In this document: piece after piece, positions 26,942 through 36,544 of the stretch
How the letters are laid out: each line of letters begins with the position of its first letter
How positions within the stretch are numbered: position 1 is the first letter of the stretch
Program-made: the position numbers and the translations under genes
The notes under the pieces: model-generated
Databases searched by the model: none
The model's input: the letters and a program-made list of their open reading frames with translations, nothing else
Told to the model about the DNA's origin: nothing
Origin: CBDEVH01 sp965243565
GTDB lineage: Bacteria > Pseudomonadota > Gammaproteobacteria > Tethybacterales > Persebacteraceae
DNA length: 64,000 nt
Direction: 5' to 3'
NCBI GenBank assembly: GCA_965243565.1
Contig: OZ251571.1
Location: 806,001 to 870,000, forward strand

Positions 26942-29616
26942 GAATTATATACTAAGAATTGGGGGTGCTAGGACAACTAGAAACACCACACTATATCAAT
27001 AGTTACAGAATTATATACTAAGAATTGGGGGTGCTAGGACAACGGCGTTGTCTTTGTTGATGATTTTCCCGTTGAATTATATACTAAGAATTGGGGGTGC
27101 TAGGACAACAATTCTTTAAGAGGGGCGAAAGTCTTTAGTGAATTATATACTAAGAATTGGGGGTGCTAGGACAACATTATTACAGCAAGGCGGCATCTCA
27201 GTATGGAATTATATACTAAGAATTGGGGGTGCTAGGACAACATAAAAGAGATTTACTTCGATATGTTCTATGAATTATATACTAAGAATTGGGGGTGCTA
27301 GGACAACAGCGGTTTTGAAGGTGCGAGTATTCGCGCAGAATTATATACTAAGAATTGGGGGTGCTAGGACAACCACAAAACACAAGACCGCTTAATATTA
27401 AGCGAATTATATACTAAGAATTGGGGGTGCTAGGACAACCAATTGTTCAGCTCAATCAAGGGTTATTCAGAATTATATACTAAGAATTGGGGGTGCTAGG
27501 ACAACTAAATAACGACTAATAATAATCCCCGGGGAGAATTATATACTAAGAATTGGGGGTGCTAGGACAACTATGCCACGCAATAGGTAAATGACTTTAA
27601 AGAATTATATACTAAGAATTGGGGGTGCTAGGACAACCATCTTTACCGCGCTAAACGCTATTATTAAGAATTATATACTAAGAATTGGGGGTGCTAGGAC
27701 AACCCACTAACTTAATTAGTCCAGTTGATAATTGAATTATATACTAAGAATTGGGGGTGCTAGGACAACTACCTAAAATAATTGATACCGATGAAGTTGG
27801 AATTATATACTAAGAATTGGGGGTGCTAGGACAACTACGGTGTAGCGATCTAATATTTTGATCTAGAATTATATACTAAGAATTGGGGGTGCTAGGACAA
27901 CTTCTACTTGATTATTTCGCCGTGTTTCCATGAATTATATACTAAGAATTGGGGGTGCTAGGACAACTACTAGTCAAATTGGACAATGATAACTTCATGA
28001 ATTATATACTAAGAATTGGGGGTGCTAGGACAACGGACGTGGTGGGTTGTAATTCGTCTCTAATGAATTATATACTAAGAATTGGGGGTGCTAGGACAAC
28101 ATTTCATACTTAATCCGCTGGTCTTCTGGCGAATTATATACTAAGAATTGGGGGTGCTAGGACAACTGGCGGTGTGATAATTGTTATTAACTCTTTGAAT
28201 TATATACTAAGAATTGGGGGTGCTAGGACAACTACTGCCTCGGTCGGGTGGGTATTTAGGACGAATTATATACTAAGAATTGGGGGTGCTAGGACAACGA
28301 GCATAGTTAACAAGTCATACTTCTAGCCGAATTATATACTAAGAATTGGGGGTGCTAGGACAACATCGTCAATTATGAATTTATCATCTCCATCGAATTA
28401 TATACTAAGAATTGGGGGTGCTAGGACAACAGGTGATGGAGCGTGTTATCGTTATGGTAGGAATTATATACTAAGAATTGGGGGTGCTAGGACAACAGGT
28501 GATGGAGCGTGTTATCGTTATGGTAGGAATTATATACTAAGAATTGGGGGTGCTAGGACAACCAGCTAAGATACGGATACAATTCGATAACAGAATTATA
28601 TACTAAGAATTGGGGGTGCTAGGACAACGCATCCGTCAGCGTCGGCTTAACTGGTTGAGAATTATATACTAAGAATTGGGGGTGCTAGGACAACCAGCTT
28701 CCTCGCTTGTGCTGGGATCTTTTTGAATTATATACTAAGAATTGGGGGTGCTAGGACAACACACTGGCGGGGCGGGCTGAGTCAATTGCTGAATTATATA
28801 CTAAGAATTGGGGGTGCTAGGACAACGGTGCTGTTTGCCGTCGGCGGTTGGTCTTAGAATTATATACTAAGAATTGGGGGTGCTAGGACAACTATTAAAT
28901 CATATGCCACACAATACGTGAAGAATTATATACTAAGAATTGGGGGTGCTAGGACAACGAGCGCAACGATGCATTAATTGCAGTTGTTGAATTATATACT
29001 AAGAATTGGGGGTGCTAGGACAACCTGTACAGCGGTCTTTTTTTTGTCTGTTGCGAATTATATACTAAGAATTGGGGGTGCTAGGACAACCAATGGTGTT
29101 TATGGTGATAGTGATTATATGAATTATATACTAAGAATTGGGGGTGCTAGGACAACCTATAGCTATTGATGGCGAGGATTCTCAGAATTATATACTAAGA
29201 ATTGGGGGTGCTAGGACAACTTGAACGGGATTTTTATTTAATAACCATACGAATTATATACTAAGAATTGGGGGTGCTAGGACAACTCTGACGTCACTGT
29301 CAATAGCGGTATTTTTGAATTATATACTAAGAATTGGGGGTGCTAGGACAACTGCTGCAAAGATATATTAATCTGATAGTAGAATTATATACTAAGAATT
29401 GGGGGTGCTAGGACAACGAGCACGTGAACAAGAACAAGCGATGGACAGAATTATATACTAAGAATTGGGGGTGCTAGGACAACGCATACTTTTACACTAT
29501 CCAACGGCAGACGGAATTATATACTAAGAATTGGGGGTGCTAGGACAACTAAATCAGTCATAGCGTTTCAATCATCGTTCGAATTATATACTAAGAATTG
29601 GGGGTGCTAGGACAAC
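26942..29616 (-). CRISPR. Type II-C CRISPR array, 41 repeats and 40 spacers
   Basis: I counted 41 copies of a 36 bp repeat (plus strand begins GAATTATATACTAAGAAT and ends GCTAGGACAAC), all apparently identical. Spacers are 30 bp except two of 31 (27968-27998, 29550-29580), one of 28 (29157-29184) and one of 29 (29353-29381). The crRNA sense is inferred to be the minus strand: there the repeat starts GTTGT, as in other II-C repeats, and matches the minus-strand tracrRNA anti-repeat by complementarity. In that sense each repeat has TATAAT at positions 29-34. The leader side would be near 29617. Confidence 0.97.
28395..28526. repeat. Duplicated repeat-spacer unit in the array
   Basis: Two consecutive spacers (28431-28460 and 28497-28526) are identical, both beginning AGGTGATGGAGCGTG. 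The 66 bp repeat-spacer unit is therefore present twice in tandem. Confidence 0.95.
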
Positions 29617-29725
29617 ATGGCTAACGATGACGATTGAGAATGCTACGATTGGGGTTAATTTATGCAAATATCTTATAAGAACTCTATATCTACATTATAT
29701 TTAGTTAAAAAACGTTTTTTTAATC

Positions 29726-29731
29726 TATAAT
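29726..29731 (+). promoter_or_regulatory. Candidate -10 box for the liv-type operon
   Basis: A perfect TATAAT 54 bp before the binding-protein ATG. A perfect dyad AAAAAACGTTTTTT (29707-29720) sits directly upstream, where a -35 or operator would be. A good Shine-Dalgarno (TTGAGGATAA) precedes the ATG. Confidence 0.5.
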
Positions 29732-29785
29732 GAGCCTAATCATGTTACTTAATGGCATATTTACATAACTTTTGAGGATAAATTA

Positions 29786-31120
29786 ATGGAAACTAAAAAT
29801 TCAAGAAGACGTTTTATACAAACAACGGCGGTGGCTGCTGGAGCACTCAGTATGCCTTCGTTTTTTACCAAAAATGCATGGGCAGATGGTCATTTTCGCA
29901 ATGAACCTAAAAAATTAGGAAAGCTTGTTCTTGGCTTTAATGTCCCACAAACGGGTGCATACGCTGACGAAGGAGCCGATGAATTACGTGCCTATAAATT
30001 AGCCGTAAAACATATTAATGGCGAAGGTGATGGTGGTATGCTCAATACGATGACACCGAATGCACTAAAAGGCAATGGTGTTAACGGTATGAAAGTTCAA
30101 TACGTTACGGGTGATACACAAACTAAATCCGATGCTGCTCGTGCTTCCGCAAAACGCATGATCGAAAAAGAAGGTGTTGTTATGTTTAGTGGCGGTTCTT
30201 CTTCAGGTGTTGCTATTGCTGTACAAAGTTTGGCACAAGAGATGGGCGTTATTTTCATGTGTGGTTTAACCCACTCTAACGATACGACTGGTAAAGACAA
30301 ACGGCGTTATGGTTTTCGTCACTTCTTTAATACCCACATGTCGGGTGCAGCACTAAAACCTGTCCTTGAAAAAATGGGTACCGATCGTCGTGCGTATCAT
30401 TTAACTGCCGATTACACATGGGGCTGGTCACAAGAAGGCTCTATTATTGATGTTTCCGAAGGTTTGGGTTGGGAAACAACCGCTGCCGTTCGTACGCCAT
30501 TGGGTGCTGGTGATTTTTCGCAGTATATAACGCCAGTGCTTGATTCTGGTGCCGATGTTTTGGTTCTAAACCATTACGGCAAAGACATGGTTAATTCACT
30601 AACACAAGCGGTTCAATTTGGCTTGCGCGACAAACAAGTTAATGGACGTAACTTCGAAATCCTAGTACCTTTGTATTCTCGCTTAATGGCACAGGGTGCA
30701 GGTGATAAAGTTAAAGGTATTTATGGTACAACCAACTGGCATTGGTCACTTAAAGATGCTGGTTCACTGGCATTTGTTAAGTCCTTTGGTAACGAATACG
30801 GCTTTCCACCATCACAGGCGGCTCATACTTGCTATGTGCAAACTTTGCTTTATGCCAATGCTTGCGAGACAGTGGGTACTTTTTATCCGCCAGAAGTTAT
30901 TAAGCAACTTGAAGACTATAAATTTGATGGCATGGGCAATGGTCCTACACTTTATCGTGGTGCTGACCATCAATGTTTCAAAGATGTCTTGGTCGTACGT
31001 GGAAACGAAAACTCCACAAACCAATTTGATTTACTAGAAGTGGTTGAAGTTACACCACGTTCGCAAGTTGAATATGACGCCTCACTTTTTGGTGGCGATC
31101 TTGGTCCTTACAAAGTTTAA
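29786..31120 (+). CDS. Branched-chain amino-acid-type ABC transporter substrate-binding protein (Tat signal)
   Basis: 444 residues. The N-terminus NSRRRFIQTTAVAAGALSMP is a twin-arginine signal, so it is exported folded. The mature part is a type I periplasmic binding fold (GFNVPQTGAYADEGADELRA; YVTGDTQTKSDAARASAKR). The family binds branched-chain amino acids, amides, urea or similar; the ligand cannot be assigned from sequence. It is first of a five-gene importer run, separated from the permease gene by a strong terminator. Confidence 0.88.
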   Translation: METKNSRRRFIQTTAVAAGALSMPSFFTKNAWADGHFRNEPKKLGKLVLGFNVPQTGAYADEGADELRAYKLAVKHINGEGDGGMLNTMTPNALKGNGVNGMKVQYVTGDTQTKSDAARASAKRMIEKEGVVMFSGGSSSGVAIAVQSLAQEMGVIFMCGLTHSNDTTGKDKRRYGFRHFFNTHMSGAALKPVLEKMGTDRRAYHLTADYTWGWSQEGSIIDVSEGLGWETTAAVRTPLGAGDFSQYITPVLDSGADVLVLNHYGKDMVNSLTQAVQFGLRDKQVNGRNFEILVPLYSRLMAQGAGDKVKGIYGTTNWHWSLKDAGSLAFVKSFGNEYGFPPSQAAHTCYVQTLLYANACETVGTFYPPEVIKQLEDYKFDGMGNGPTLYRGADHQCFKDVLVVRGNENSTNQFDLLEVVEVTPRSQVEYDASLFGGDLGPYKV

Positions 31121-31143
31121 CTTTTACAGTTAGTCTTTACCTT

Positions 31144-31177
31144 ACACAGTACACATTTTTTTGTGTACTGTGTTTTT
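31144..31177 (+). terminator. Intrinsic terminator between binding-protein and permease genes
   Basis: ACACAGTACACA and TGTGTACTGTGT form a 12 bp perfect stem around a T-rich loop and are followed by TTTTT. It lies inside the operon, 23 bases after the binding-protein stop, and should limit read-through into the permease and ATPase genes. Confidence 0.85.
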
Positions 31178-31206
31178 AATTGTTATTTTAAAAATATGAA
31201 GTATAA

Positions 31207-32223
31207 GTGGACGCTTTACTAATTCAATTATTAAACGGTCTTGATAAAGGAGGGGCGTATGCTCTTATTGCATTGGGGCTAACCTTGGTTTTTGGCACGT
31301 TGGGTGTTGTCAACTTTGCCCATGGTGCTTTGTTTATGTTGGGGGCTTTTTGTGCGGTTACCGTACATAAAATACTAACTTATTCTAAAAAGGTAAAGGA
31401 TGAGAGCGTTACTTTTTTTGATGCTTATATAGAACAACCTTACCTCGAAATATGGTGGGGCGATACCGGGCTGGCTATTATTGATTATGCTATACCATTG
31501 TCTATATTGTTTACCATTCCCGTTATGCTACTGGTTGGTATTGCTTTAGAGCGTGGTTTAATCCAGTTTTTTTACAGGCGTACGCATGCCGAACAAATTC
31601 TAGTTACATTTGGTTTGGCAATTGTCATACAAGAGATAATCAAAGCGTTTTATGGTGCTAATCCCATTCCACTATCAGCACCAGATGTGGTTTCAGGTAC
31701 GGCTGCTGTTGGTGAGTTTTTTGGGCTCTCCGATCAGTTGGTTTATCCATGGTGGCGATTAATTTATTTGTTATTTGCGATTTGTGTGATTGCGGCGGTG
31801 TTTTCCTTTTTGCAATACACGACCTATGGTATGGTGGTTAGAGCGGGTATGCAAGATAGAAATACAGTTGAAACATTGGGTATTAATATCGAACGTCGTT
31901 TTACCATTGTTTTTGGTTTGGCTTCTGTTGTAGCAGGTTTGGCAGGTGTTATGTACACCCCAATTTTACCGCCCGATTACCATATGGGTATGGATTTTCT
32001 TGTATTGTCATTTGTGGTTGTGGTTGTTGGTGGTATGGGCTCACTTGGTGGTGCGGTTTGTGCAGGCTTTTTATTGGGTATTTTGCAATCGTTTTGTTCT
32101 ATTGCCGAAGTCAAAGCCGTATTATTGGGTATTGACCAAGTGATTATTTATTTGGTTGCAATGATAGTGTTATTAGTGCGTCCTCGTGGATTATTGGGTA
32201 AAAAAGGACTCATGGAAAATTAA
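31207..32223 (+). CDS. livH: LivH-type ABC transporter permease
   Basis: 338 residues from GTG at 31207; an in-frame stop at 31204-31206 rules out a longer form. An ATG at 31196 is in another frame. Multiple membrane helices; GLTLVFGTLGVVNFAHGALFMLG (split: GLTLVFGTLG, NFAHGALFML) and GMGSLGGAVCAGFLLG are LivH signatures. A roughly 40-residue insertion after helix 2 carries KKVKDESVTFFDAYIEQ. Partner of LivM next door, two bases downstream. Confidence 0.9.
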   Translation: MDALLIQLLNGLDKGGAYALIALGLTLVFGTLGVVNFAHGALFMLGAFCAVTVHKILTYSKKVKDESVTFFDAYIEQPYLEIWWGDTGLAIIDYAIPLSILFTIPVMLLVGIALERGLIQFFYRRTHAEQILVTFGLAIVIQEIIKAFYGANPIPLSAPDVVSGTAAVGEFFGLSDQLVYPWWRLIYLLFAICVIAAVFSFLQYTTYGMVVRAGMQDRNTVETLGINIERRFTIVFGLASVVAGLAGVMYTPILPPDYHMGMDFLVLSFVVVVVGGMGSLGGAVCAGFLLGILQSFCSIAEVKAVLLGIDQVIIYLVAMIVLLVRPRGLLGKKGLMEN

Positions 32224-32224
32224 T

Positions 32225-33346
32225 ATGAAAAAACTATTGTCCAACCCAGCCCATCGAAAATTATTAATATTTTCAATCATTGTATTGCTGATGCCTATTT
32301 GGTTAAAGCCAATTGGGGCGGCGTATCCTGATTTGCTCCAAAAAATTGCTATATTTGGCATTTTTGCGATTGGTTTTAATATTTTATTTGGTTTAACTGG
32401 CTATTTGTCATTTGGTCATGCGGCATTTTTAGGTATCGGTTCATATTCTGCAGTATGGTGTTTTAAACTATTTACGATGAATGTTATACCGGCTATTATT
32501 TTAGGAACGTTAATTTCTGGCGTTTTTGCGTTGTTAATAGGCTATGTTTGTTTACGACGATCGGGCATTTACTTTTCTATATTAACGTTAGCACTGGCGC
32601 AGATGTGCTACAGCTTGGCTTATTCGGTACTAACGCCTATAACGAACGGCGAAACAGGGCTGCAACTAACGCTACAAGACCCACGCCATATTGATGCGAT
32701 GCTTGGCGTTGAAAAAACAGCGGGTATTCCAGTGGTTAATTTATTTGGCTTGCCGGTCAGTGGTTATGGAGGGTTTTATTTTAGTGCTGTGGTGCTTATT
32801 ATTATGTTTTGGTTGTCTATTAGAATCTTCAATTCGCCGTTTGGTATGCAGCTACGAGCGATTAAATCCAATCAAATCAGAATGAGTTACAGTGGTTACA
32901 ACACACGTCCTTACCTTTTAACTGCATTTTTAATTTCAGGTATGTATGCCGGTTTGGCAGGTTCAATGCTGGCGGCTATTGACCCATTGGCAGGAGCAGA
33001 AAGAATGCAGTGGACGGCGTCTGGTGAGGTCGTATTAATGACTATTTTAGGCGGTGCTGGTACGTTGATAGGTCCTATTATTGGTGTCGGCGTTATTAAA
33101 TACTTTGAAAACATCTTTTCATCTTATAGTTATGAAGTATTGATGGACTTTTTCTCGTTTTTGCCAGAGCTTGTTGCGCATCCTTTATCGACTGTATTGT
33201 CGCTTTTTGTCGGAGAAGGGTGGCATTTAACGCTGGGCTTGCTATTTATGGTTATTGTTATTTTTCTGCCGGGTGGCTTGGTCGAAGGTGTTAGCCGACT
33301 ATACAACCGATATATTGTTTCTAAAAAAAGCGTGAGTGATAGTTAA
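32225..33346 (+). CDS. livM: LivM-type ABC transporter permease
   Basis: 373 residues from ATG at 32225, one base after the livH stop. The LivM blocks NILFGLTGYLSFGHAAFLG, RAIKSNQIRMSYSGYN and LGGAGTLIGPIIG are present, with about nine or ten membrane helices. It forms the second half of the permease. An upstream extension within livH is open but non-homologous. Confidence 0.9.
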   Translation: MKKLLSNPAHRKLLIFSIIVLLMPIWLKPIGAAYPDLLQKIAIFGIFAIGFNILFGLTGYLSFGHAAFLGIGSYSAVWCFKLFTMNVIPAIILGTLISGVFALLIGYVCLRRSGIYFSILTLALAQMCYSLAYSVLTPITNGETGLQLTLQDPRHIDAMLGVEKTAGIPVVNLFGLPVSGYGGFYFSAVVLIIMFWLSIRIFNSPFGMQLRAIKSNQIRMSYSGYNTRPYLLTAFLISGMYAGLAGSMLAAIDPLAGAERMQWTASGEVVLMTILGGAGTLIGPIIGVGVIKYFENIFSSYSYEVLMDFFSFLPELVAHPLSTVLSLFVGEGWHLTLGLLFMVIVIFLPGGLVEGVSRLYNRYIVSKKSVSDS

Positions 33347-33348
33347 GT

Positions 33349-34104
33349 ATGGCTGGAATTTTTAATATTAGTGGTATTAATAAATCGTTTGGTGGGCTAA
33401 AAGCCTTAACCGATGTTAATTTAGACGTAGAAGAGGGTGTTACCCGTGCGATTATCGGTCCAAACGGTGCAGGTAAATCGACATTGTTGAATATTTGCAT
33501 TGGCAAACTAAAGCCTGATACGGGTGAGGTTCGGTTTTTAGACCATAAACTAACAGGAAAATTGCCCCATGAAATTACCCAAATAGGTATTTCACGGGTT
33601 TTTCAAACACCAGAAATATTTCCTGATCTATCATTGCTGCAAAATACAATGATTTCTATTTTTTCCAAACGTGATGGTGCATTTAAATTTTCACTAAAGG
33701 CATTGAGTGACGAAAAAAGCGTAAAAGAAGATGCTTTTGCCTGTTTGGAAGATTTGGGCTTGGCTGATGCTGCTCACCAAATGGCTGCTAATCTATCACG
33801 GGGTGATAAACGCCGTTTAGAAATGGCAATGTGTTTGGTACAAAAGCCTAGATTATTATTGCTTGATGAGCCAACGGCAGGGATGTCAAGACACGATACC
33901 AACCAAACAATCGAGTTATTAAAAAAGATAAAGGGGCGAGGTATTACAAAAATAATTATTGAACATGATATGCATGTGGTTTTTAGCTTGGCAGATCGTA
34001 TTTCGGTATTGGCACAAGGGGCAATTATCGCTGAAGGGCTACCAGAAGAAATACGCAATAACAGCAAAGTCCGAGAAGCTTATTTGGGGACGTCTCATGA
34101 GTAA
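33349..34104 (+). CDS. livG: LivG-type ABC transporter ATP-binding protein
   Basis: 251 residues. Walker A GPNGAGKSTLLN, signature LSRGDKRRLEMAM (the usual LSGG is LSRG here), Walker B LLLLDEPTAGMS and the H-loop IIEHDM. It is one of the two ATPases for the importer. It starts three bases after livM and overlaps livF by eight. Confidence 0.92.
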   Translation: MAGIFNISGINKSFGGLKALTDVNLDVEEGVTRAIIGPNGAGKSTLLNICIGKLKPDTGEVRFLDHKLTGKLPHEITQIGISRVFQTPEIFPDLSLLQNTMISIFSKRDGAFKFSLKALSDEKSVKEDAFACLEDLGLADAAHQMAANLSRGDKRRLEMAMCLVQKPRLLLLDEPTAGMSRHDTNQTIELLKKIKGRGITKIIIEHDMHVVFSLADRISVLAQGAIIAEGLPEEIRNNSKVREAYLGTSHE

Positions 34105-34807
34105 TGCTTTTTTTTCATGCTCTAATTTACAGGCTTATTATGGCGAAAGCTATGTTGTGCAAGGAGTTAGTTTTGAGGTTAATAAAGGAGAAATCGTAGC
34201 CTTATTAGGCAGAAACGGTGCAGGCAAGACATCAACGCTACGCGCTCTTGCCCGAATGCACGACCCTCAACTGCACGAGGGTGAGATTTACTTAGACGGT
34301 GAGCCATTGCACACCATGAAAGCATGGCAGACCGCCCAAAAAGGCGTTGGTTTGGTGCAAGAAGACAGACGTATTATTGGCGGATTAACGGTAGAAGAAA
34401 ACCTAAAATTAGCACAAATAGCACCACCGATAGGGTGGTCGCTTGACAAAATTTACGATGCGTTTCCACGGTTGGCAGAGCGTCGTAAGCAAGATGGCAT
34501 TACGCTGTCTGGGGGAGAGCAACAAATGTTGGCTATTGCCCGTATTTTGGCTCGCGATGTGAAATTAATGCTACTAGACGAACCTTATGAGGGCTTGGCA
34601 CCCGTTATTGTTGAAGAAATCGAACGTATTCTAACCGAGGTTAAAAACAACGGTATAACTGCTATTTTGGTTGAACAAAACGCCGTTGCGGCTTTAAAAC
34701 TAGCCGATAGAGCATTGATTTTAGATTCAGGTGAATTAATTTATCAAGGCACGGCAGAATCTGTACTAAACGATGAAAAAATCCGCCATGAATATCTGGC
34801 AATCTAA
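34097..34807 (+). CDS. livF: LivF-type ABC transporter ATP-binding protein
   Basis: 236 residues from ATG at 34097 overlapping the livG end; an open frame reaches back to 33959 but lies within livG. Walker A GRNGAGKTSTLRAL, signature LSGGEQQMLAIAR, Walker B LMLLDEPYEGLAP. The pair LivG/LivF powers the LivHM permease. Confidence 0.93.
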   Translation: MSNAFFSCSNLQAYYGESYVVQGVSFEVNKGEIVALLGRNGAGKTSTLRALARMHDPQLHEGEIYLDGEPLHTMKAWQTAQKGVGLVQEDRRIIGGLTVEENLKLAQIAPPIGWSLDKIYDAFPRLAERRKQDGITLSGGEQQMLAIARILARDVKLMLLDEPYEGLAPVIVEEIERILTEVKNNGITAILVEQNAVAALKLADRALILDSGELIYQGTAESVLNDEKIRHEYLAI

Positions 34808-34844
34808 TAATAAAATAATCTCTTTTCGTTGACATTAAAAACGC

Positions 34845-34883
34845 CGAATAAAGGGCATATTCGCCCATCATTCGTGTTTTTTT
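34845..34883 (+). terminator. Probable terminator after livF
   Basis: CGAAT (34845-) pairs with ATTCG (34869-34874) around an inner GGGC/GCCC hairpin, and TTTTTTT follows at 34877-34883. A-rich sequence before the stem pairs with the T-run. Confidence 0.55.
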
Positions 34884-34945
34884 AACGCCATTCGTTTTAT
34901 ATCTACTATTTCTTTGCTTATACTTTTTTTGAACACTAATAAATT

Positions 34946-34954
34946 TGCTAGAAT
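34946..34954 (+). promoter_or_regulatory. Extended -10 promoter for ndk operon
   Basis: TGCTAGAAT (TGn plus TAGAAT) lies 39 bp before the ndk ATG. AAAGGA gives a good ribosome-binding site at the gene. Confidence 0.5.
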
Positions 34955-34993
34955 ACGCCCCTAAACTGAATTATTCGCACTTAAAAGGAAACT

Positions 34994-35407
34994 ATGAATA
35001 CACGCACTTTGTCTATTATTAAACCAGACGCTGTTAAAAAAAATAAAATAGGTGAGATTATCTCTTGCTTTGAAAATGCAGGACTCAAAGTAGTCGCTGG
35101 CAAACTATTGTCTTTGTCTGATAAACAAGCCGGTGATTTTTATGCCGTCCATAAAGAACGCCCTTTCTACACTACTTTAATTCAATTTATGATGTCAGGA
35201 CCAGTCTTTGTGCAAGTGCTTGAAGGCGAGAACGCCGTTGCTAAAAACCGTGAGTTAATGGGAGCAACCAATCCAAAAGACGCCGCCGCAGGCACTATTC
35301 GTGCTCGTTTTGCCGATAATGTTGAGGCAAATGCTGTACATGGCTCGGATTCCGATGAAAACGCCAAAATAGAAATAAATTTCTTTTTTCCCGATATTGA
35401 CTGCTGA
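34994..35407 (+). CDS. ndk: Nucleoside diphosphate kinase
   Basis: 137 residues, slightly short of the usual 141-143. N-terminal RTLSIIKPDAV and the phospho-His active site NAVHGSDS (His116) are intact. It transfers phosphate among NTPs and NDPs. The C-terminus IEINFFFPDIDC is a little divergent and overlaps the start of rlmN by 11 bases. The ndk-rlmN-ispG order is typical of gammaproteobacteria. Confidence 0.96.
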   Translation: MNTRTLSIIKPDAVKKNKIGEIISCFENAGLKVVAGKLLSLSDKQAGDFYAVHKERPFYTTLIQFMMSGPVFVQVLEGENAVAKNRELMGATNPKDAAAGTIRARFADNVEANAVHGSDSDENAKIEINFFFPDIDC

Positions 35408-36536
35408 AAATAAAAACGGCATAAACAAAGCAAGTACCGCCTTACCTGATGTTTTAGGTGCCGAGCGTAGTGCTTGGGAGGCGTATTTTACCAATCAAGG
35501 CGAGAAACCTTTTCGCGGGCAGCAAGTATTTCAACGTCTGCATAAGTCTAGTTTAAAAGACATAGACGATTGTACCAAAGACTTACCGACTCATCTGCGA
35601 GAACAGATTTGCAATGATTATTCTATTGAAGAACCCCGTTTTAAATCAGTGGATACCGCCAGCGATGGCGTTCATAAATTACTGATTGATGTGGGTAATA
35701 ACAGTTTAATTGAATCTGTTATTATTCCTGAAAAAAACAGAACAACGCTTTGTATTTCCTCACAAGTTGGCTGTGCTTTGGCTTGTTCTTTTTGCTTAAC
35801 TGGCGTCCAAGGTTTTTTGCGTAATCTGACAACAGCAGAGATTATCGCCCAGCTGAGAATCTCCAATCGTTTTTTGGCAACACAGGCAGAACAGCGACAA
35901 ATTAGCAATGTCGTAATGATGGGAATGGGCGAACCTTTGCTCAATAGTGATGCTGTTTTTCCGGCATTGCGTATGATGATTGACCAACACGGCTATGCGT
36001 TATCACCACGCCGAGTAACGATTTCAACATCGGGCATTGTTCCGGCGATATTCAAACTACGAGAAGCCTGTAATGTGGCGTTGGCAGTTTCTTTACATGC
36101 ACCAACAAACGCTATTCGTGATGAAATCATGCCGATTAACAAAAAATACCCACTCGCTTCTTTAATGGATGCTTGTCGTGCTTATTTACAAGACAAACCG
36201 CGTCATTTTATAACGTTTGAATATGTAATGATTGATGGCATTAACGACCATATAGACCAAGCCCGTGCATTGATTAAACTCATGCATAAAATGCGTTGTA
36301 AGATAAATCTTATACCGTTTAATCCTTTTCCACAAGTGTCGTATCGGACATCACCCCTCGATAGGATTCATCAATTTCGCGATACGTTAATGAAGGCTGG
36401 CTTGATGACCACCATTCGTAAAACACGTGGTGATAATATTCTAGCGGCTTGTGGACAACTAGCGGGTGAAATCCAAACCGATAAAACAAGAGGGTTGGGT
36501 AAAAAAAGAGTGCCTATTGTTGCTGTTAATTCCTGA
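35397..36536 (+). CDS. rlmN: Dual-specificity RNA methyltransferase RlmN
   Basis: 379 residues from a TTG codon at 35397, which overlaps ndk; no in-frame ATG precedes the conserved core, so TTG (or a nearby non-ATG codon) must be the start. The radical-SAM cluster motif CALACSFC gives Cys126, Cys130, Cys133; GMGEPLLN and RRVTISTSG follow. A Cys in the KTRGDNILAACGQL segment is the substrate-crosslinking residue of the family. It methylates A2503 of 23S rRNA and A37 of some tRNAs. Confidence 0.95.
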   Translation: MTAENKNGINKASTALPDVLGAERSAWEAYFTNQGEKPFRGQQVFQRLHKSSLKDIDDCTKDLPTHLREQICNDYSIEEPRFKSVDTASDGVHKLLIDVGNNSLIESVIIPEKNRTTLCISSQVGCALACSFCLTGVQGFLRNLTTAEIIAQLRISNRFLATQAEQRQISNVVMMGMGEPLLNSDAVFPALRMMIDQHGYALSPRRVTISTSGIVPAIFKLREACNVALAVSLHAPTNAIRDEIMPINKKYPLASLMDACRAYLQDKPRHFITFEYVMIDGINDHIDQARALIKLMHKMRCKINLIPFNPFPQVSYRTSPLDRIHQFRDTLMKAGLMTTIRKTRGDNILAACGQLAGEIQTDKTRGLGKKRVPIVAVNS

Positions 36537-36544
36537 TATTACAA

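Noticed and set aside
28375..29169. Short open frames reading NYILRIGGARTT repeatedly
   Set aside because: These are translations of the CRISPR repeat, not genes.
29632..29660. GATTGGGGTTAATT just past the last repeat looks a little like a decayed CRISPR repeat
   Set aside because: It would require a 15 bp spacer and matches only about seven consecutive bases of the repeat; likely chance.
29617..29785. Possible coding sequence between the array and the liv-type operon
   Set aside because: No open frame of note; the region holds only the presumed array leader and a promoter.
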